From Zychaea mexicana (taxonomy: Eukaryota > Mucoromycota > Mucoromycetes > Mucorales > Lichtheimiaceae): a stretch of 64,000 nt of DNA. A program made the translations under genes and the position numbers. Below are positions 1 through 10,468 of this stretch, one piece after another (within the stretch, counting starts at the first letter, position 1; each line of letters starts with the position of its first letter). Where the stretch lies: assembly GCF_025766255.1 (NCBI RefSeq), contig NW_026516732.1, positions 62,001-126,000 on the forward strand. The letters are read 5' to 3'. The notes beneath the pieces are model-generated. The model saw nothing but the letters and a program-made list of their open reading frames with translations. It searched no databases and had not been told where the DNA came from.

Positions 1-247
1 CTTTCAAAGCGTGATTCTTGGACCTAACGTCACTTCCAAGAGGCGACAAGAAGGCGATAAAACTCGCGCAATAAGCGCGCAAATAGTTCTTATGTTAAAC
101 GCGTTGTAAGCTCTTTGGTCTGCTCAAATTTGTTTCCTTTGAGTAGATCGTTGATGGCGCCTGTATCATAAATGTAGTTTGATGTTGGTGAGTAGTTCTT
201 ATATTTAATGTGGTACGAAACCATTTGATGCTCACAGATGCAACAGT
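1..247. other. Flank upstream of the LINE insertion; no gene seen
   Basis: No coding region is supported here. The sequence is ordinary host DNA that ends at the 12-bp target-site duplication beginning at 248. It should be contiguous with 5992 onward in a genome lacking the insertion. Confidence 0.5.
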
Positions 248-259
248 AATGCGGAACTA
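248..259. repeat. Left target-site duplication of the LINE
   Basis: AATGCGGAACTA occurs here and again at 5980-5991, directly after the poly(A) tail. Its first A could belong to the tail, making the duplication 11 or 12 bp. A direct repeat flanking a poly(A)-ended element is the footprint of target-primed reverse transcription. Confidence 0.9.
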
Positions 260-262
260 CCC

Positions 263-1984
263 ATGGCTCTTCCCGACAACAGTCAGAAACCGCCCCCCGA
301 CAGGGGCACCACTATAAACGATTCCATTCACGCTACAAGTCCAGATGCATCACAAATGTCATGGGCCCATGTTGTTCAAAACAAACGTGTATCATTGATG
401 CACTCCAATGATCTTCTTAACAACCAGGATGGTTGGACAGTTCGTCCTTCTCGAGTATGGCGTGTTGGCCGCAACGAGGGCTGCGTCTTCTTCGATGTCA
501 GCAGCAGACCAGAGGCACTACGCTCTGTCCTGCTCCTCGCTGCAAAGCAATTTCCCGGAAATACTGGCGCTACCACCCATCCTGAAGGCGCCAAACGAGT
601 TCTTATTGAGATGTGTTTCGACGAAAACGAGTCGTTGCAGCGTGCGTTGACGACTGGCTTGACCTTCACCAAGGATCGTGTGCGAATCCAAGCCACCTTG
701 GCCCTGCCCAACGACGGCGCTCAAAATCGCATTAAACGTGTCCGCTTGTCCCACCTACCCTTTGTTCGTGCTGACAAGCTGTGCGACGGCATCAAAAGTA
801 GCTTCCTTCCTTATGGAAGAGTTTTGGACTGCGGCGCTTTCAAGGAAGGCGACTCCAATCTATTCATGGGTCGTGGTTACGCCATTCTCGACTGTCAACC
901 GATAGACGGCCAGCCTCCCTTCAGTGACCTAGAGCATATCATCGGATGGCAAGGCACGTCCAAACTTGGATTTTATGCCACGTGGAGTGATATGCCATTG
1001 CATTGCACATGGTGTCACGAGGGCGGTCATCACCGCCGTGATTGTACAAAACTGCGCAACCAGACTACCACTTGCTTTGACTGTGGCCGACTCGGCCATA
1101 TTGCTCGTGTTTGCCCTTACAAGAGTGAAGGCAAGGGTAAGGATGCCCAACCCAACAAAAAGTCACGCAAAACTCCTTTGCTCAAAGGTAGCAAGAAGGA
1201 AGGCAAGCAACCGGCAGCATCTGGCACCCACAACAACGCTGACAGCCTTCCACCGTCTGATGAGCAGCAATCGCACCCCCCAGAAACTACGACGAACGCC
1301 GCCACGAACAGCGACGAGCAGACGACGAAATACGACGAGCAGACGCACTCCGACGCGCAGAGAACGAGCAGCGACGACAAGATCGACACCAACGACAAAA
1401 CGGGCACCAACGAAAAGACGACGAGCGACGAGCAGACGACGAGCGACGATGTAACGACGACGAGTAACGACGTCCCCACAACGGATAACGACGTGCCGAT
1501 GCAGGTGGAAAACCAGCCCGACCACACCGAGAACAGCATTGCGCCACTAAGTGCCACCACACTGTCTGCTACACAAGCACGACCCGCGATTGGTCAGGAA
1601 ACATCATCTGACGAAGTCGATGGTGATATCGCCATGAGCGCTGCCGTCACGGCCATCATATCCGCACACGCCGTCCAAGGCGTTGAAAGCCCTACCACTG
1701 CTTCGGCCGCCGACGACGGTCAAGATCTACAGGCTTACTTCCAGGCTTTGCCCATATCCTTGACTGCCCGTAACTCCATCAAGAATATGTCGTCCACCAA
1801 ACGTGGCGCAGTCCGCAAAGCTTGCGATGATAAACTCAAAACACCTATCTCCGCCAATCTGATCCACAAACCTCGACGATCGACACGTGATCTGAAACAT
1901 AGCCAGAAAGTACGCGACAACATTGCCATCGGGCAATCTATCACTGGGAGCGATGGCTCCAACCCCACATTTGACACCCAATGA
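263..1984 (+). CDS. LINE ORF1 protein, zinc-knuckle (gag-like) nucleic-acid-binding protein
   Basis: A 573-residue protein expected to coat the element's RNA. Two CCHC zinc knuckles are visible around residues 248-284: a C-x2-C-x4-H-x4-C unit beginning CTWC and a second beginning CFDC. The preceding ~220 residues look like the RNA-binding domain found in many LINE gag proteins (weak DUF4283-like resemblance). After the knuckles comes a Lys-rich stretch, then a low-complexity Asp/Glu/Thr/Ser tract (about nt 1290-1500) made of degenerate SDEQTT-like repeats. The start ATG lies in a good context (ccATGg) 3 nt inside the element. The TGA stop overlaps the ORF2 ATG as ATGA, suggesting ORF2 is reached by termination-reinitiation. 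Confidence 0.9.
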   Translation: MALPDNSQKPPPDRGTTINDSIHATSPDASQMSWAHVVQNKRVSLMHSNDLLNNQDGWTVRPSRVWRVGRNEGCVFFDVSSRPEALRSVLLLAAKQFPGNTGATTHPEGAKRVLIEMCFDENESLQRALTTGLTFTKDRVRIQATLALPNDGAQNRIKRVRLSHLPFVRADKLCDGIKSSFLPYGRVLDCGAFKEGDSNLFMGRGYAILDCQPIDGQPPFSDLEHIIGWQGTSKLGFYATWSDMPLHCTWCHEGGHHRRDCTKLRNQTTTCFDCGRLGHIARVCPYKSEGKGKDAQPNKKSRKTPLLKGSKKEGKQPAASGTHNNADSLPPSDEQQSHPPETTTNAATNSDEQTTKYDEQTHSDAQRTSSDDKIDTNDKTGTNEKTTSDEQTTSDDVTTTSNDVPTTDNDVPMQVENQPDHTENSIAPLSATTLSATQARPAIGQETSSDEVDGDIAMSAAVTAIISAHAVQGVESPTTASAADDGQDLQAYFQALPISLTARNSIKNMSSTKRGAVRKACDDKLKTPISANLIHKPRRSTRDLKHSQKVRDNIAIGQSITGSDGSNPTFDTQ

Positions 1985-4900
1985 GTAAGAGTTTCAATCT
2001 GAAATTCTGCTCCCTGAACTGCAACGGTCTACGCAAATCGAATAAACCGCTTGTACGTTCATCACTCATACGCCACCTAAAAACCCAACAACCCCACCTC
2101 ATCGCTATTCAAGAAAGCCACGCTTCAGACGACAATATCAAACAAATGCTTCATACCCAATTTTGCGCACACGAATCACTTTGGACACAACACTGTGGTC
2201 TTGTCGCACTATCACCCGACATTCACCTCGAACTGCGCTCCGTATCGTCTGACGATCGAGCCATGCTCATCAACATCCGTCACAAATCCAATATCTTCGA
2301 CCCTTTCCATGTATTGGTCCTATATGCTCCTGCCACCAGCAGTAGCGACCGTAAGGCCTTTTACATCACACTCCTCGACAATCCAGCCTTTTGCCTCACG
2401 GACCATTTCTTCTGTGAGCGACTACTTATTGCTGGCGATTTTAACTACGACATCACTCGCCCACATTTTCTGCGCAACGCCCCTTCTGGCTGGCACGCCC
2501 TCCTCGAAGAAGTTTTCTTTGACTGCATCACCGACCGTACCACCACTCTCCCAGTTCCCACCTTTCGGCGCGGCACCACTACCCACTCGACCATCGACTA
2601 TATTTATGGTGGATCACTGTTTCGTAACAAGATCTATCATGCCGAGGTTTCATATTTACACTCGGAGTGGACCGATCACGCTTTACTTGCCATGAATATT
2701 CGCTTTGTTTCTCAAACTCACGGTAAAGGCTGTTGGCGGGCCAATCCCTCCATCACATACGACAAAGAATTTCGTCGCTCCTTGGCCTCGACACTCTCTT
2801 CACTGCATCCCCATCTAATGGATCTGCCCTCTCCCCAAGAGCAATGGGAGCACGTAAAAGAGGTGGTCACCAGGCACATTCGGTCCTACTGCCGAACACA
2901 AGCTCATTGGCGCAAAGAGCAGTTGCGCGCTTTGCAGTCCAAGCGTAATCGCTTTCTCCGTACCCGTCCGTCTCTGGCTCTCCGCGCACAGCTCTTGCCA
3001 CGCCTCGAAAGCCAGATCGCCACTCTACAGCAAGCATTAGTCGATTCTTCCGCACTACGTGCTGGTCAACGTTGGCGCGAGCATGGTGAAAAGTCTGCGG
3101 GATACCTCAAACGCACGATCGAACAACGCCAAGCATCTCGCCACATTTCACAGTTACAGCATCCTGTTACCGGCACCATACATTTGGACGTCAACGGCAT
3201 GCAAGACGCAGCAACTACCTTTTACCAATCATTGTACTCCGCAGACGATATTTCAGACGACTCTCTCGAGTACCTTTTGCAACGTATACCAGGCTCTTGT
3301 CGCTTGTCACCCCAAAGCGCCACGGACCTTCTTCATGAGTTTACCATTGAGGATCTCCAAAGTGCCGCCAAACGTGCTCCTAAACAAAGCAGCCCCGGAC
3401 CCGACGGATTACCCTATTCCATCTGGTACCTTGTTTTCCGGCATCCGCTGTACGCCACTTTAGCATGTCAGGTCTACAACGCTGCCTTGCGGCAGAGTGT
3501 CTACCCACGCTCCTGGCAAGAAACATGCGTTACTCTCTTGCCCAAAACTGGCGGTGATCTGTCTTCACTTCGGCTTTGGCGCCCCATCAGTTTGATCAAT
3601 TGTGATGCCAAGATTTGTACCCGGCTTTTGAACGCTCGTATGGTCACCACTGCATCACTCCTCATCACTCCACATCAAACTGGCTTTCTACCTGGTCGAT
3701 TCATTGCTGACAATGGTCTGCTGGTCAAGTTGATGATGGAACAAGCAACGCTCCGCCCGGATGATACCACAATCGGCCTTCTTCTTGACCAAGAAAAGGC
3801 CTATGACCGCATCCATCCTCGATATTTGTCCAGAGTTCTGTGCCACTTCGGTTTTCCGCCTCGACTTGTTAACAGCATCTGCGACCTCTTTTTTCAGACG
3901 CATATCCGGATCAACATCAACGGCCATCTCAGCACGCCCATCCAGCAGCGACGCGGCCTCAGGCAAGGTGACCCGCTCTCGCCTATTTTGTTTAATCTGG
4001 CGATTGAGCCTTTATTACGTGCTATCCTTGAGGATCGCGCCTTTCTGGGTGTCCCCCCTGCGATTGGCGTCCCTGGCCCACACTACTCACCACCACCACC
4101 TCCGCTCAAGGTTCTGGCGTACGCGGACGATGTTTTTGTCTTTTTGCGAACACCAGCGGATTTAGATCGACTACACGTACACTTAATGCATTATCAGCTC
4201 GCGTCCAATGCAAAACTCAATGCCCACAAGACCCAGGCGATCTCTCTATCTGGCCTTCCACAACCCACCTGGTCTACTAGTCTCGCCCACTATGGCTTCC
4301 CAACGTGCCATGACCGCTCTTGGCCCGAGGCTGTTACCTACCTGGGATATCCGCTTTGCTCCTCGAACCATCAGCTTCATCTTTTTTTGGAACGGTTATT
4401 GGTGTCCATTCGCTCTGGTTGCCAGCTCCACCAACAACGACAATTGTCCGTCCGCGGTCGCGCGACTGTCCTAAACACGCTTATTCTGGCTCGTCTGTGG
4501 CATGTTCTCCGCCTTACGGGGGCGCCCAAGGCATTCTTTTGGAACAAACTGCGTACAATTATATCAAGTTTTGCCATGCATCGTACGTTCCCAAAAGTTG
4601 CGTATGACCGTTTGTGCGGCTTACGCAAACATGGTGGGATACAGCTCTTGGACCCTGCCATACAGCAACATGCTTTGCAGCTTCGTTGGCTTCGTCCTTT
4701 TCTGGCGTATCCATACAGCAATGATCCGGTACCTAGCTTGGCTATCCCATACTTGGTTTACAACATGCTCGCTTTGAATCCGTCACTCCCAGACCACCGC
4801 TTGATCCTGGCATTTCCGTCCGCGCGTCCTGGGTATCTCAAGTCTTCTCCGTCTTCATTCTCGTCTATCTTCCTTCAAGCATTCGACCGCATGGATTTCG

Positions 4901-5832
4901 ACTCTTCGACTATACAACTTCCACCAGTCGTAGCGCTATGCCTGCCCACCACAGCCATTTGGACTGCAGCACCGGATCAAGACAATGCCTCGCTTCTCAG
5001 CTCACCCACTCTCAACACCATGGTTGCAAACGATGTTTATGTCTTTGACAACGCTCTGGGCTACCTTCGGCCACGTATGCCAACAGATGGCAACATTACT
5101 CATCCCCGAGTCCTTCGCCGCTTCATTACCGCCGTTATCGATGGAAGCATCCAGTTGAAACCGTTCTTTGCTCGTCTCTGTCTGCCTGGCGACCATGCCC
5201 TCGGTGGTCACGACAACACTTTCGGCACCATGGATGGCTTCCCTTTGTGGCAAGCGCTCAGCTCCGCCCTCGACCAACTCACCAACACTCGGTGCTATCG
5301 TCAACAATGCCAGCAATCAACCACTCTTCTGCTCCGTAACACCAGCAACAACCTATCGCCCAGTCAATGGGCTACCTTTTGGGCCACCCCCATGTTCCAT
5401 CCGGTCCGCAACATATGGTTCCGCACCCTGCACCGCACCTTACCGACTGCCCAACGCCTACACTATCTCGTTCCCGGGTTTATACCTTCTTCCATTTGTC
5501 AGCTCTGCAACTCTGAGCTCGACACAATACCGCATTTTCTCATCACCTGCCCACCGCGCTGGCGGGTATGGACGCAAGTTTGGAGCGTTCTCTTTTACGC
5601 CGAACCAACAGCGCTGGGCCTTTCACAGTTCATCACCGAACTCAACTGGTCCCTTGCCCCTCCCTCCACACTCCCCCACTACATCTCCGCCGTCCAGAGT
5701 ACGCTTCTTGCTCTTTGGCGCGCATACTGGCGGTTGGTTTTCGACCGCATCCCCTTTGACCCGGCCATCGTTGCCCAGTCTGCCCTCCATCTCTACCACC
5801 AACTACATCCTCAGATTTCTGTGGATGATTAA
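1981..5832 (+). CDS. LINE ORF2 protein: endonuclease-reverse transcriptase
   Basis: A 1283-residue polyprotein for target nicking and target-primed reverse transcription. The N-terminal ~230 residues form an exonuclease-endonuclease-phosphatase domain: NCNGLR near the start, IQESHA, the catalytic GDFNYD, TIDYI and the terminal SEWTDHALL motif. The reverse transcriptase spans roughly residues 450-730, with SPGPDGLPY, LWRPISL, TGFLPGR, a block-A-like DQEKAYDRI, RRGLRQGDPLSP and the catalytic YADD near residue 713. A C-terminal motif near residue 1172 (CQLC, then H and C) resembles the cysteine-rich end of L1-type ORF2. All key catalytic residues are present, so the protein looks functional. No RNase H domain was recognised. 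Confidence 0.95.
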   Translation: MSKSFNLKFCSLNCNGLRKSNKPLVRSSLIRHLKTQQPHLIAIQESHASDDNIKQMLHTQFCAHESLWTQHCGLVALSPDIHLELRSVSSDDRAMLINIRHKSNIFDPFHVLVLYAPATSSSDRKAFYITLLDNPAFCLTDHFFCERLLIAGDFNYDITRPHFLRNAPSGWHALLEEVFFDCITDRTTTLPVPTFRRGTTTHSTIDYIYGGSLFRNKIYHAEVSYLHSEWTDHALLAMNIRFVSQTHGKGCWRANPSITYDKEFRRSLASTLSSLHPHLMDLPSPQEQWEHVKEVVTRHIRSYCRTQAHWRKEQLRALQSKRNRFLRTRPSLALRAQLLPRLESQIATLQQALVDSSALRAGQRWREHGEKSAGYLKRTIEQRQASRHISQLQHPVTGTIHLDVNGMQDAATTFYQSLYSADDISDDSLEYLLQRIPGSCRLSPQSATDLLHEFTIEDLQSAAKRAPKQSSPGPDGLPYSIWYLVFRHPLYATLACQVYNAALRQSVYPRSWQETCVTLLPKTGGDLSSLRLWRPISLINCDAKICTRLLNARMVTTASLLITPHQTGFLPGRFIADNGLLVKLMMEQATLRPDDTTIGLLLDQEKAYDRIHPRYLSRVLCHFGFPPRLVNSICDLFFQTHIRININGHLSTPIQQRRGLRQGDPLSPILFNLAIEPLLRAILEDRAFLGVPPAIGVPGPHYSPPPPPLKVLAYADDVFVFLRTPADLDRLHVHLMHYQLASNAKLNAHKTQAISLSGLPQPTWSTSLAHYGFPTCHDRSWPEAVTYLGYPLCSSNHQLHLFLERLLVSIRSGCQLHQQRQLSVRGRATVLNTLILARLWHVLRLTGAPKAFFWNKLRTIISSFAMHRTFPKVAYDRLCGLRKHGGIQLLDPAIQQHALQLRWLRPFLAYPYSNDPVPSLAIPYLVYNMLALNPSLPDHRLILAFPSARPGYLKSSPSSFSSIFLQAFDRMDFDSSTIQLPPVVALCLPTTAIWTAAPDQDNASLLSSPTLNTMVANDVYVFDNALGYLRPRMPTDGNITHPRVLRRFITAVIDGSIQLKPFFARLCLPGDHALGGHDNTFGTMDGFPLWQALSSALDQLTNTRCYRQQCQQSTTLLLRNTSNNLSPSQWATFWATPMFHPVRNIWFRTLHRTLPTAQRLHYLVPGFIPSSICQLCNSELDTIPHFLITCPPRWRVWTQVWSVLFYAEPTALGLSQFITELNWSLAPPSTLPHYISAVQSTLLALWRAYWRLVFDRIPFDPAIVAQSALHLYHQLHPQISVDD

Positions 5833-5935
5833 TGTCTCATATATTTTAATTTGTCCTTTTGTTTTTTCACTATTCTTGTTGCTCCCTTTATGCGTTTCAT
5901 TTTGGCACGCCACTTCCTTGAACGTGTGACCAACC

Positions 5936-5980
5936 AATAAAATTCAGCCTCCACCCGGCTCATACAAAAAAAAAAAAAAA
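5936..5980 (+). terminator. LINE polyadenylation signal and poly(A) tail
   Basis: AATAAA lies at 5936-5941, followed 24 nt later by an uninterrupted A tract from 5966 to about 5980 that abuts the right target-site duplication. The pure A tail implies the insertion is fairly young. Confidence 0.9.
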
Positions 5981-5991
5981 ATGCGGAACTA
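5980..5991. repeat. Right target-site duplication of the LINE
   Basis: Exact copy of the 12 bp at 248-259. The bases beyond differ (T at 5992 against C at 260), fixing the outer limits of the duplication. Confidence 0.9.
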
Positions 5992-6318
5992 TCACTCACC
6001 AATGTAAAGTTTTTTAGCGGTGCAAAATACACAGTGGTAAAATCATATGTGTTACAGGCGTGTGTATTAGGCTACAAATAGCTTTCGCAAAGCATATGTG
6101 TGTGTTGTTAATGTTTGTTGTACTATATATAAAGAGCAAGGGAGTACGCAAGTAAAGGTTTGAAAAGTAGGATGGATGGGAGGATACTATCGTGCGTTTC
6201 TGGTTGTTTATCAAAGAAGGTGGGGTGAGGGAAAATGTTACGTGGGGTGGTATGTAGTAATGATAATACAGCGAGTCGGAGAGAATAAAGTGTATGCAAG
6301 TTTGAATGACTATTATGT
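5992..6318. other. Downstream region of the SulP transporter gene
   Basis: No gene is visible. The interval separates the LINE from the stop codon of the minus-strand transporter and should hold that gene's 3' UTR. Confidence 0.5.
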
Positions 6319-9300
6319 TCAGTTCAGTTGAAACGCGTATCGTGTCATTGTTTCCATTCGATCACTTGAGAAATGAAGAGAGAGCATGATAAACTGAGCT
6401 GCAAGTTGCGGATCTGCCAATCTCATACTTTCAAAGGCTTCCTGTGTCAGTTTCCAAAGAACTGAATCTTGCTCTGCAATAAGTGACCGCGTACGATGAG
6501 GACCACCTGTGAAGAGGCCAAGTTCTCCCACTACAGTGCCTGGTAAAATAGATTCTACAACGACATAGTCGTCTTTGGCGACAGGCATCAAACTTCGTAA
6601 CGATCCCTGCTCAAGTACAATGAGGCAGTCTGCAGGGTCGCCATCTTTCCATAGACATTGGCCACGCAGACAATTCTCTTTTCTAAGATAGCTACCAAGC
6701 TTGTGATAAAATTCCACGGGTATGTCGTCGTGCGTCAGCTCACTAAGTGCCTGGACCATTAATAGCGTTGGCTGTGACAAATTGGAGTACATTTGGGGTA
6801 CGCCCGTGTCTGTTACAATATTATTCCGGTTGCTTTTGTGAGTCACCCCTTTTCTACAACGAAAACAAAAGACACCCCAGTCGTAGCGAGAAGAGAGAAC
6901 ACACACCTGGAATGAGTTGTTGGATAGCTTTGGTCACCATTTTGTGGCGTGGAGAAGCATCAGAAATCATATCAATATGTGTCTCTTCGCTATCAGCAGT
7001 ATTTGTGTCCTTGATTGGTACTGCTAGAAACAGCAAGCATAATAAATCAGTAACCTTATTAAGATTAAACAAGAGAGAGATAATTTATAGTCTTTACCTG
7101 GGATCCGATGATGTGGCACGCGCGCAAAATACGCACGCAGTAGTGTATTCTCGCACCATTCCAATGCATCGTTGAGATACTCAAAACACTTCAAGTCACC
7201 ATCGTCGAGCTCGTCCGCCCACATACCGGCCTTCATCAGTGCCTTGGCCTGATCTGAATCACGTGCAATGTTACAGAGGATCATGTAGACTTCTCTGTTC
7301 TTGAGCAGACGCCGTATACGAACGAACGCTTCAGCAGCACTGAAGTCAATACCTTGGACCAACTGCAAATCGAGGATCAAGAAACGAACAGGGCTCCTTT
7401 CCCATGCGCGCTCATCCAGCATATCTCGAATAGCACGTTCAACTTGATTGATGGTACCAAAAAACATGTATCCTTGCAACTTGATGACTTGAATCTGTCC
7501 ACCAACATGTTTTAAGAATTTTTGCTGACGATAAAGTCTTCTGACCGTGGATCGTAGTTCTTGGCCCGTGTGCATGGATCGGATTGCATCGCAGAGTCGA
7601 GCATTTTGCACCACGAAAAAGATACATGCCATGACGATACCGACGAGGATGCCTTCAACGAAACCCCAAATGGCCATGAAAAAGATGATCATGCAGATTG
7701 TTATGTATTCGAGATAGTGCACGCTGCCCCATGTATCATACAGTGCTTCCTTCAACAGATCCAACCCGAGATGAAAAATCAAGCTTCCGACAACAAGCGT
7801 GGGAACATAGCCAACGATCCAAGGACCCACCATCCACAGTGCCATGGTTGCTCCAGCAAGCATCAAACCAGCTAATCGGCTGTCACCACCAGATCGAATA
7901 AACAAAAGACTGTTTGTGTATACAAGATAATCTATTGGAACAAAGTAAAGATTTGGATATAGTCTAATTATCAGAAAAATACATGTTTTCCTGGCGAATT
8001 GGAAGGATAGTGATGGTTTGTTCGATAATGATCGCAGACATACAGAACAGAAAATTACTTACTCTGTACAGAACCGAAGCAGCCGGATATCGCATTGGAC
8101 ATGCCATGAGCGATTAGTTCACGATTGACATTGACGTCATCCCTGTTGGTGGACACGCCAAGTGCAGGTACGTTGATTGGAACATGGAGAACACCTATTT
8201 TGTTCAACAATGATGTAATACCGCATTACTATTAGCAAAGCGAACAACACTGACTGATCGAACATTTCGTGTGGCACCAAAAATCACGTCAATTGAGGAC
8301 CCCTATTGAGGGAACTTACCAAAAAATGTTAGCGCCAACATAGCAGGAACTGTCTTGGCAATAGCTTGCCAATCGACCATCGCAAAGTTAAAGTTGGTGT
8401 AAAAATGCCAAAACGGTAAATCGCTTTTTACCAGCGGGAAAATCCATCCAGCGTCGCGCACTTGATTTACATCGAGACGTGCAATCGCTAACACGAAGTA
8501 AAAGGCAATTGGAAGCACCATATAATACGCAGGTACGACCAATGCATTGTTGTATCGTTGTTGTATCAATCGTAACACGAGTGCTGCACCCAAAGCGGCC
8601 GACCAAAGCATCAAGGTATGTGAATCAAGAAACACTTTTCGAAACATAGGAATGGTATAATCAAAGTTCTCGTCCAATCGACCAGCCACTTCGATGCCAG
8701 TGATCACCAAAAACCATCCCACGCCACCGATGGTCCCGACCAGGATGTGCCGCGGAAAGAATCCGATGAGGGATCCCAAGTTGAAAGCACCTAGCAAGAA
8801 AAATGCGACGCCCGTCATTATGCTACTAATAGCAAAAGCAACCATGGTGGATGCAATAATTTCCTGCTTATGCTCTTCTCCAACATAAAGGACGATTCGT
8901 TCGGCCATGATGTGCAGGAAGGGAACCACTATAGCAAATAGTCGCAAAATAAAATAAAAAAATGTGAGATTATGATACTTTTCTGCTTACGCACTTTTAT
9001 TAAAAGGCTATACGCTGATAGATTATCAACCCAAAGTGTTTAGATTCGTCCTCCAGTTTATTACCTTCAATCATCATACTACGTAGTTACACGTTGTAGC
9101 GAGAATATGATTTCACGATGCAGGCAGGAAAAAAGCATATAAATCAAACATGTAAGCATGTCATCATTTGCCCCCCTCTCTCTCTCGTGCACACAAGGAA
9201 ATTGTCTTGTTTGAGATCATTGTCATACTACCTTCCATTGCCTCCGGGAAAGATACTTCCGCCGCATGAATACACAATCTGTGCAATTATGCAACTGAAC

Positions 9301-10468
9301 AGTGTGTGAGTACGGTTTCCTAATTAGTCTAGTCCACGTGACAGATCCGATCAAATACCTGACAAAAAACATCGAGATGCCATCCGGACCGAAGGATGCG
9401 AAAATCGGATTGTTGAGCGGAAACGTAATCATGCCTAATTACCGTTAAAACCGCATTCTACGATTAGAAAAGCATGATTTTTCTACGACTACTGCTGCTG
9501 GTACGATATCCGTTAAAGAGGCATAAAAACCGTGGATCTTTTCACACATTTTTACCATATGAAATTGCGTCCAAAAGATTGAGTAATAATCCCAGAATGA
9601 CAGCTGGTATACATTCTAGCGGTCTCTTGATCAAGTACATCACGAGCGCCATGCCACTCTGCTTGTCGTCATTTGCACTACGTAATGAGGAGAAAGCAGC
9701 ACGTAACCGTCGATGTAGCCACGATGAAGATGAACGTTGCTGCTGTGTTCGATAGTGGTGCTGTTGCTGCTGCTGATAATGCGTGGTATGGTGTGAGGGG
9801 TATTGTGTACTATATCCGTTTGAATCAACGGCGCTTATAGAATGATATTGTGTGGACGTTGTACGACCAGTATCGACATGCTCAAGTAATGGTCTCGACT
9901 CTTCGTCTTGTTGTTGTTGTTGTAGCTGCTGCTGCTGTTGTTGCTGCTGGTAGTGCTTTGTAGGTGGCGAGCCATTGTTACGACTACCATTTTGGTGTTT
10001 CAACAAAGCTGACAGATTGCTGACTTTGGAGGTTACCGCAGGTACTACTGGTTCTGCTTCAGAGGGAGCAGCAGAGCCGTCGCCTCGTCTTACTCGATTT
10101 TGGGTATCCTCTGTCATGTAAAGATCGCCTAAAGCAACTGACTGGGCACGAATTGAATCGATTGAAGCAGAGTATCGAGTGTCCGTATCTATGTATGAAA
10201 ACAATCCGCGTAAATCAGAGTTAGAGAAAGTTACGTGTGTATAACAGTCTCTTAGAGTAGCCAAGAAAAAAAAAATTGGACGGGTTGTACGAGGATCATA
10301 ATTAACATGAGACGAAAAGTAAGAACGAGAAGGAAGGTCATGCGTGGTGGTGGTGGAATGACGAGACATTGTTGGCGAGACGATGTCTCTTGGTGAAGAA
10401 GAGGCGCATTGCTGTTCTTCGGGGATGGGCGGCAAAGATTCCGCGTCGATGGAATGCCGTCTGTCCAT
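6319..10468 (-). CDS. SulP (SLC26-like) vacuolar transporter with STAS and cyclic-nucleotide-binding domains, Vsb1/YGR125W type
   Basis: Predicted 1082-residue membrane transporter. Exons, 5' to 3' on the minus strand: 10468-9556, 9434-9359, 9294-9232, 9078-9065, 8928-8320, 8194-8063, 7931-7098, 7023-6907, 6809-6319. A ~270-residue cytosolic N-terminus with polyGln is followed by the SulP membrane domain (FGPDGISMFFV, GGNGSMMIEVVPF, MAERI, RSGGDSRLAG). A STAS domain lies around residues 740-880 and a C-terminal cyclic-nucleotide-binding fold around 925-1060 (GELGLFTGGPHRTRS). This SulP-STAS-cNMP order is that of yeast YGR125W/Vsb1, which is linked to vacuolar storage of basic amino acids, so a vacuolar membrane location is inferred; the substrate here is not known. 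Exon 4 is only 14 nt and is needed to keep the frame. Exon 8 has a tandem TAGCAG acceptor, so its right end may be 7020 or 7023. Confidence 0.88.

Larger units (their letters stand above)
260..5980 (+). mobile_element. Intact non-LTR retrotransposon (LINE) with two ORFs
   Basis: The element carries ORF1 (zinc-knuckle nucleic-acid-binding protein) and ORF2 (apurinic-like endonuclease plus reverse transcriptase), an AATAAA signal and a poly(A) tail, and is bounded by a target-site duplication. Neither ORF has an internal stop or frameshift. Its composition and intronless coding differ from the host genes. An N-terminal endonuclease, no visible RNase H domain and a C-terminal CCHC-type motif suggest the L1/Tx1-like group; the exact clade is not settled. 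The 5' boundary lies 3 nt before the ORF1 start codon, so there is almost no 5' UTR: the copy is either truncated at that point or naturally lacks one. It sits about 330 bp beyond the 3' end of the minus-strand transporter gene and breaks no recognisable gene. Confidence 0.95.

Noticed and set aside
1117..1560. Minus-strand frames over the LINE ORF1 repeat region
   Set aside because: They arise from the GACGA-based repeats of ORF1 and encode Ser/Val/Arg low-complexity sequence.
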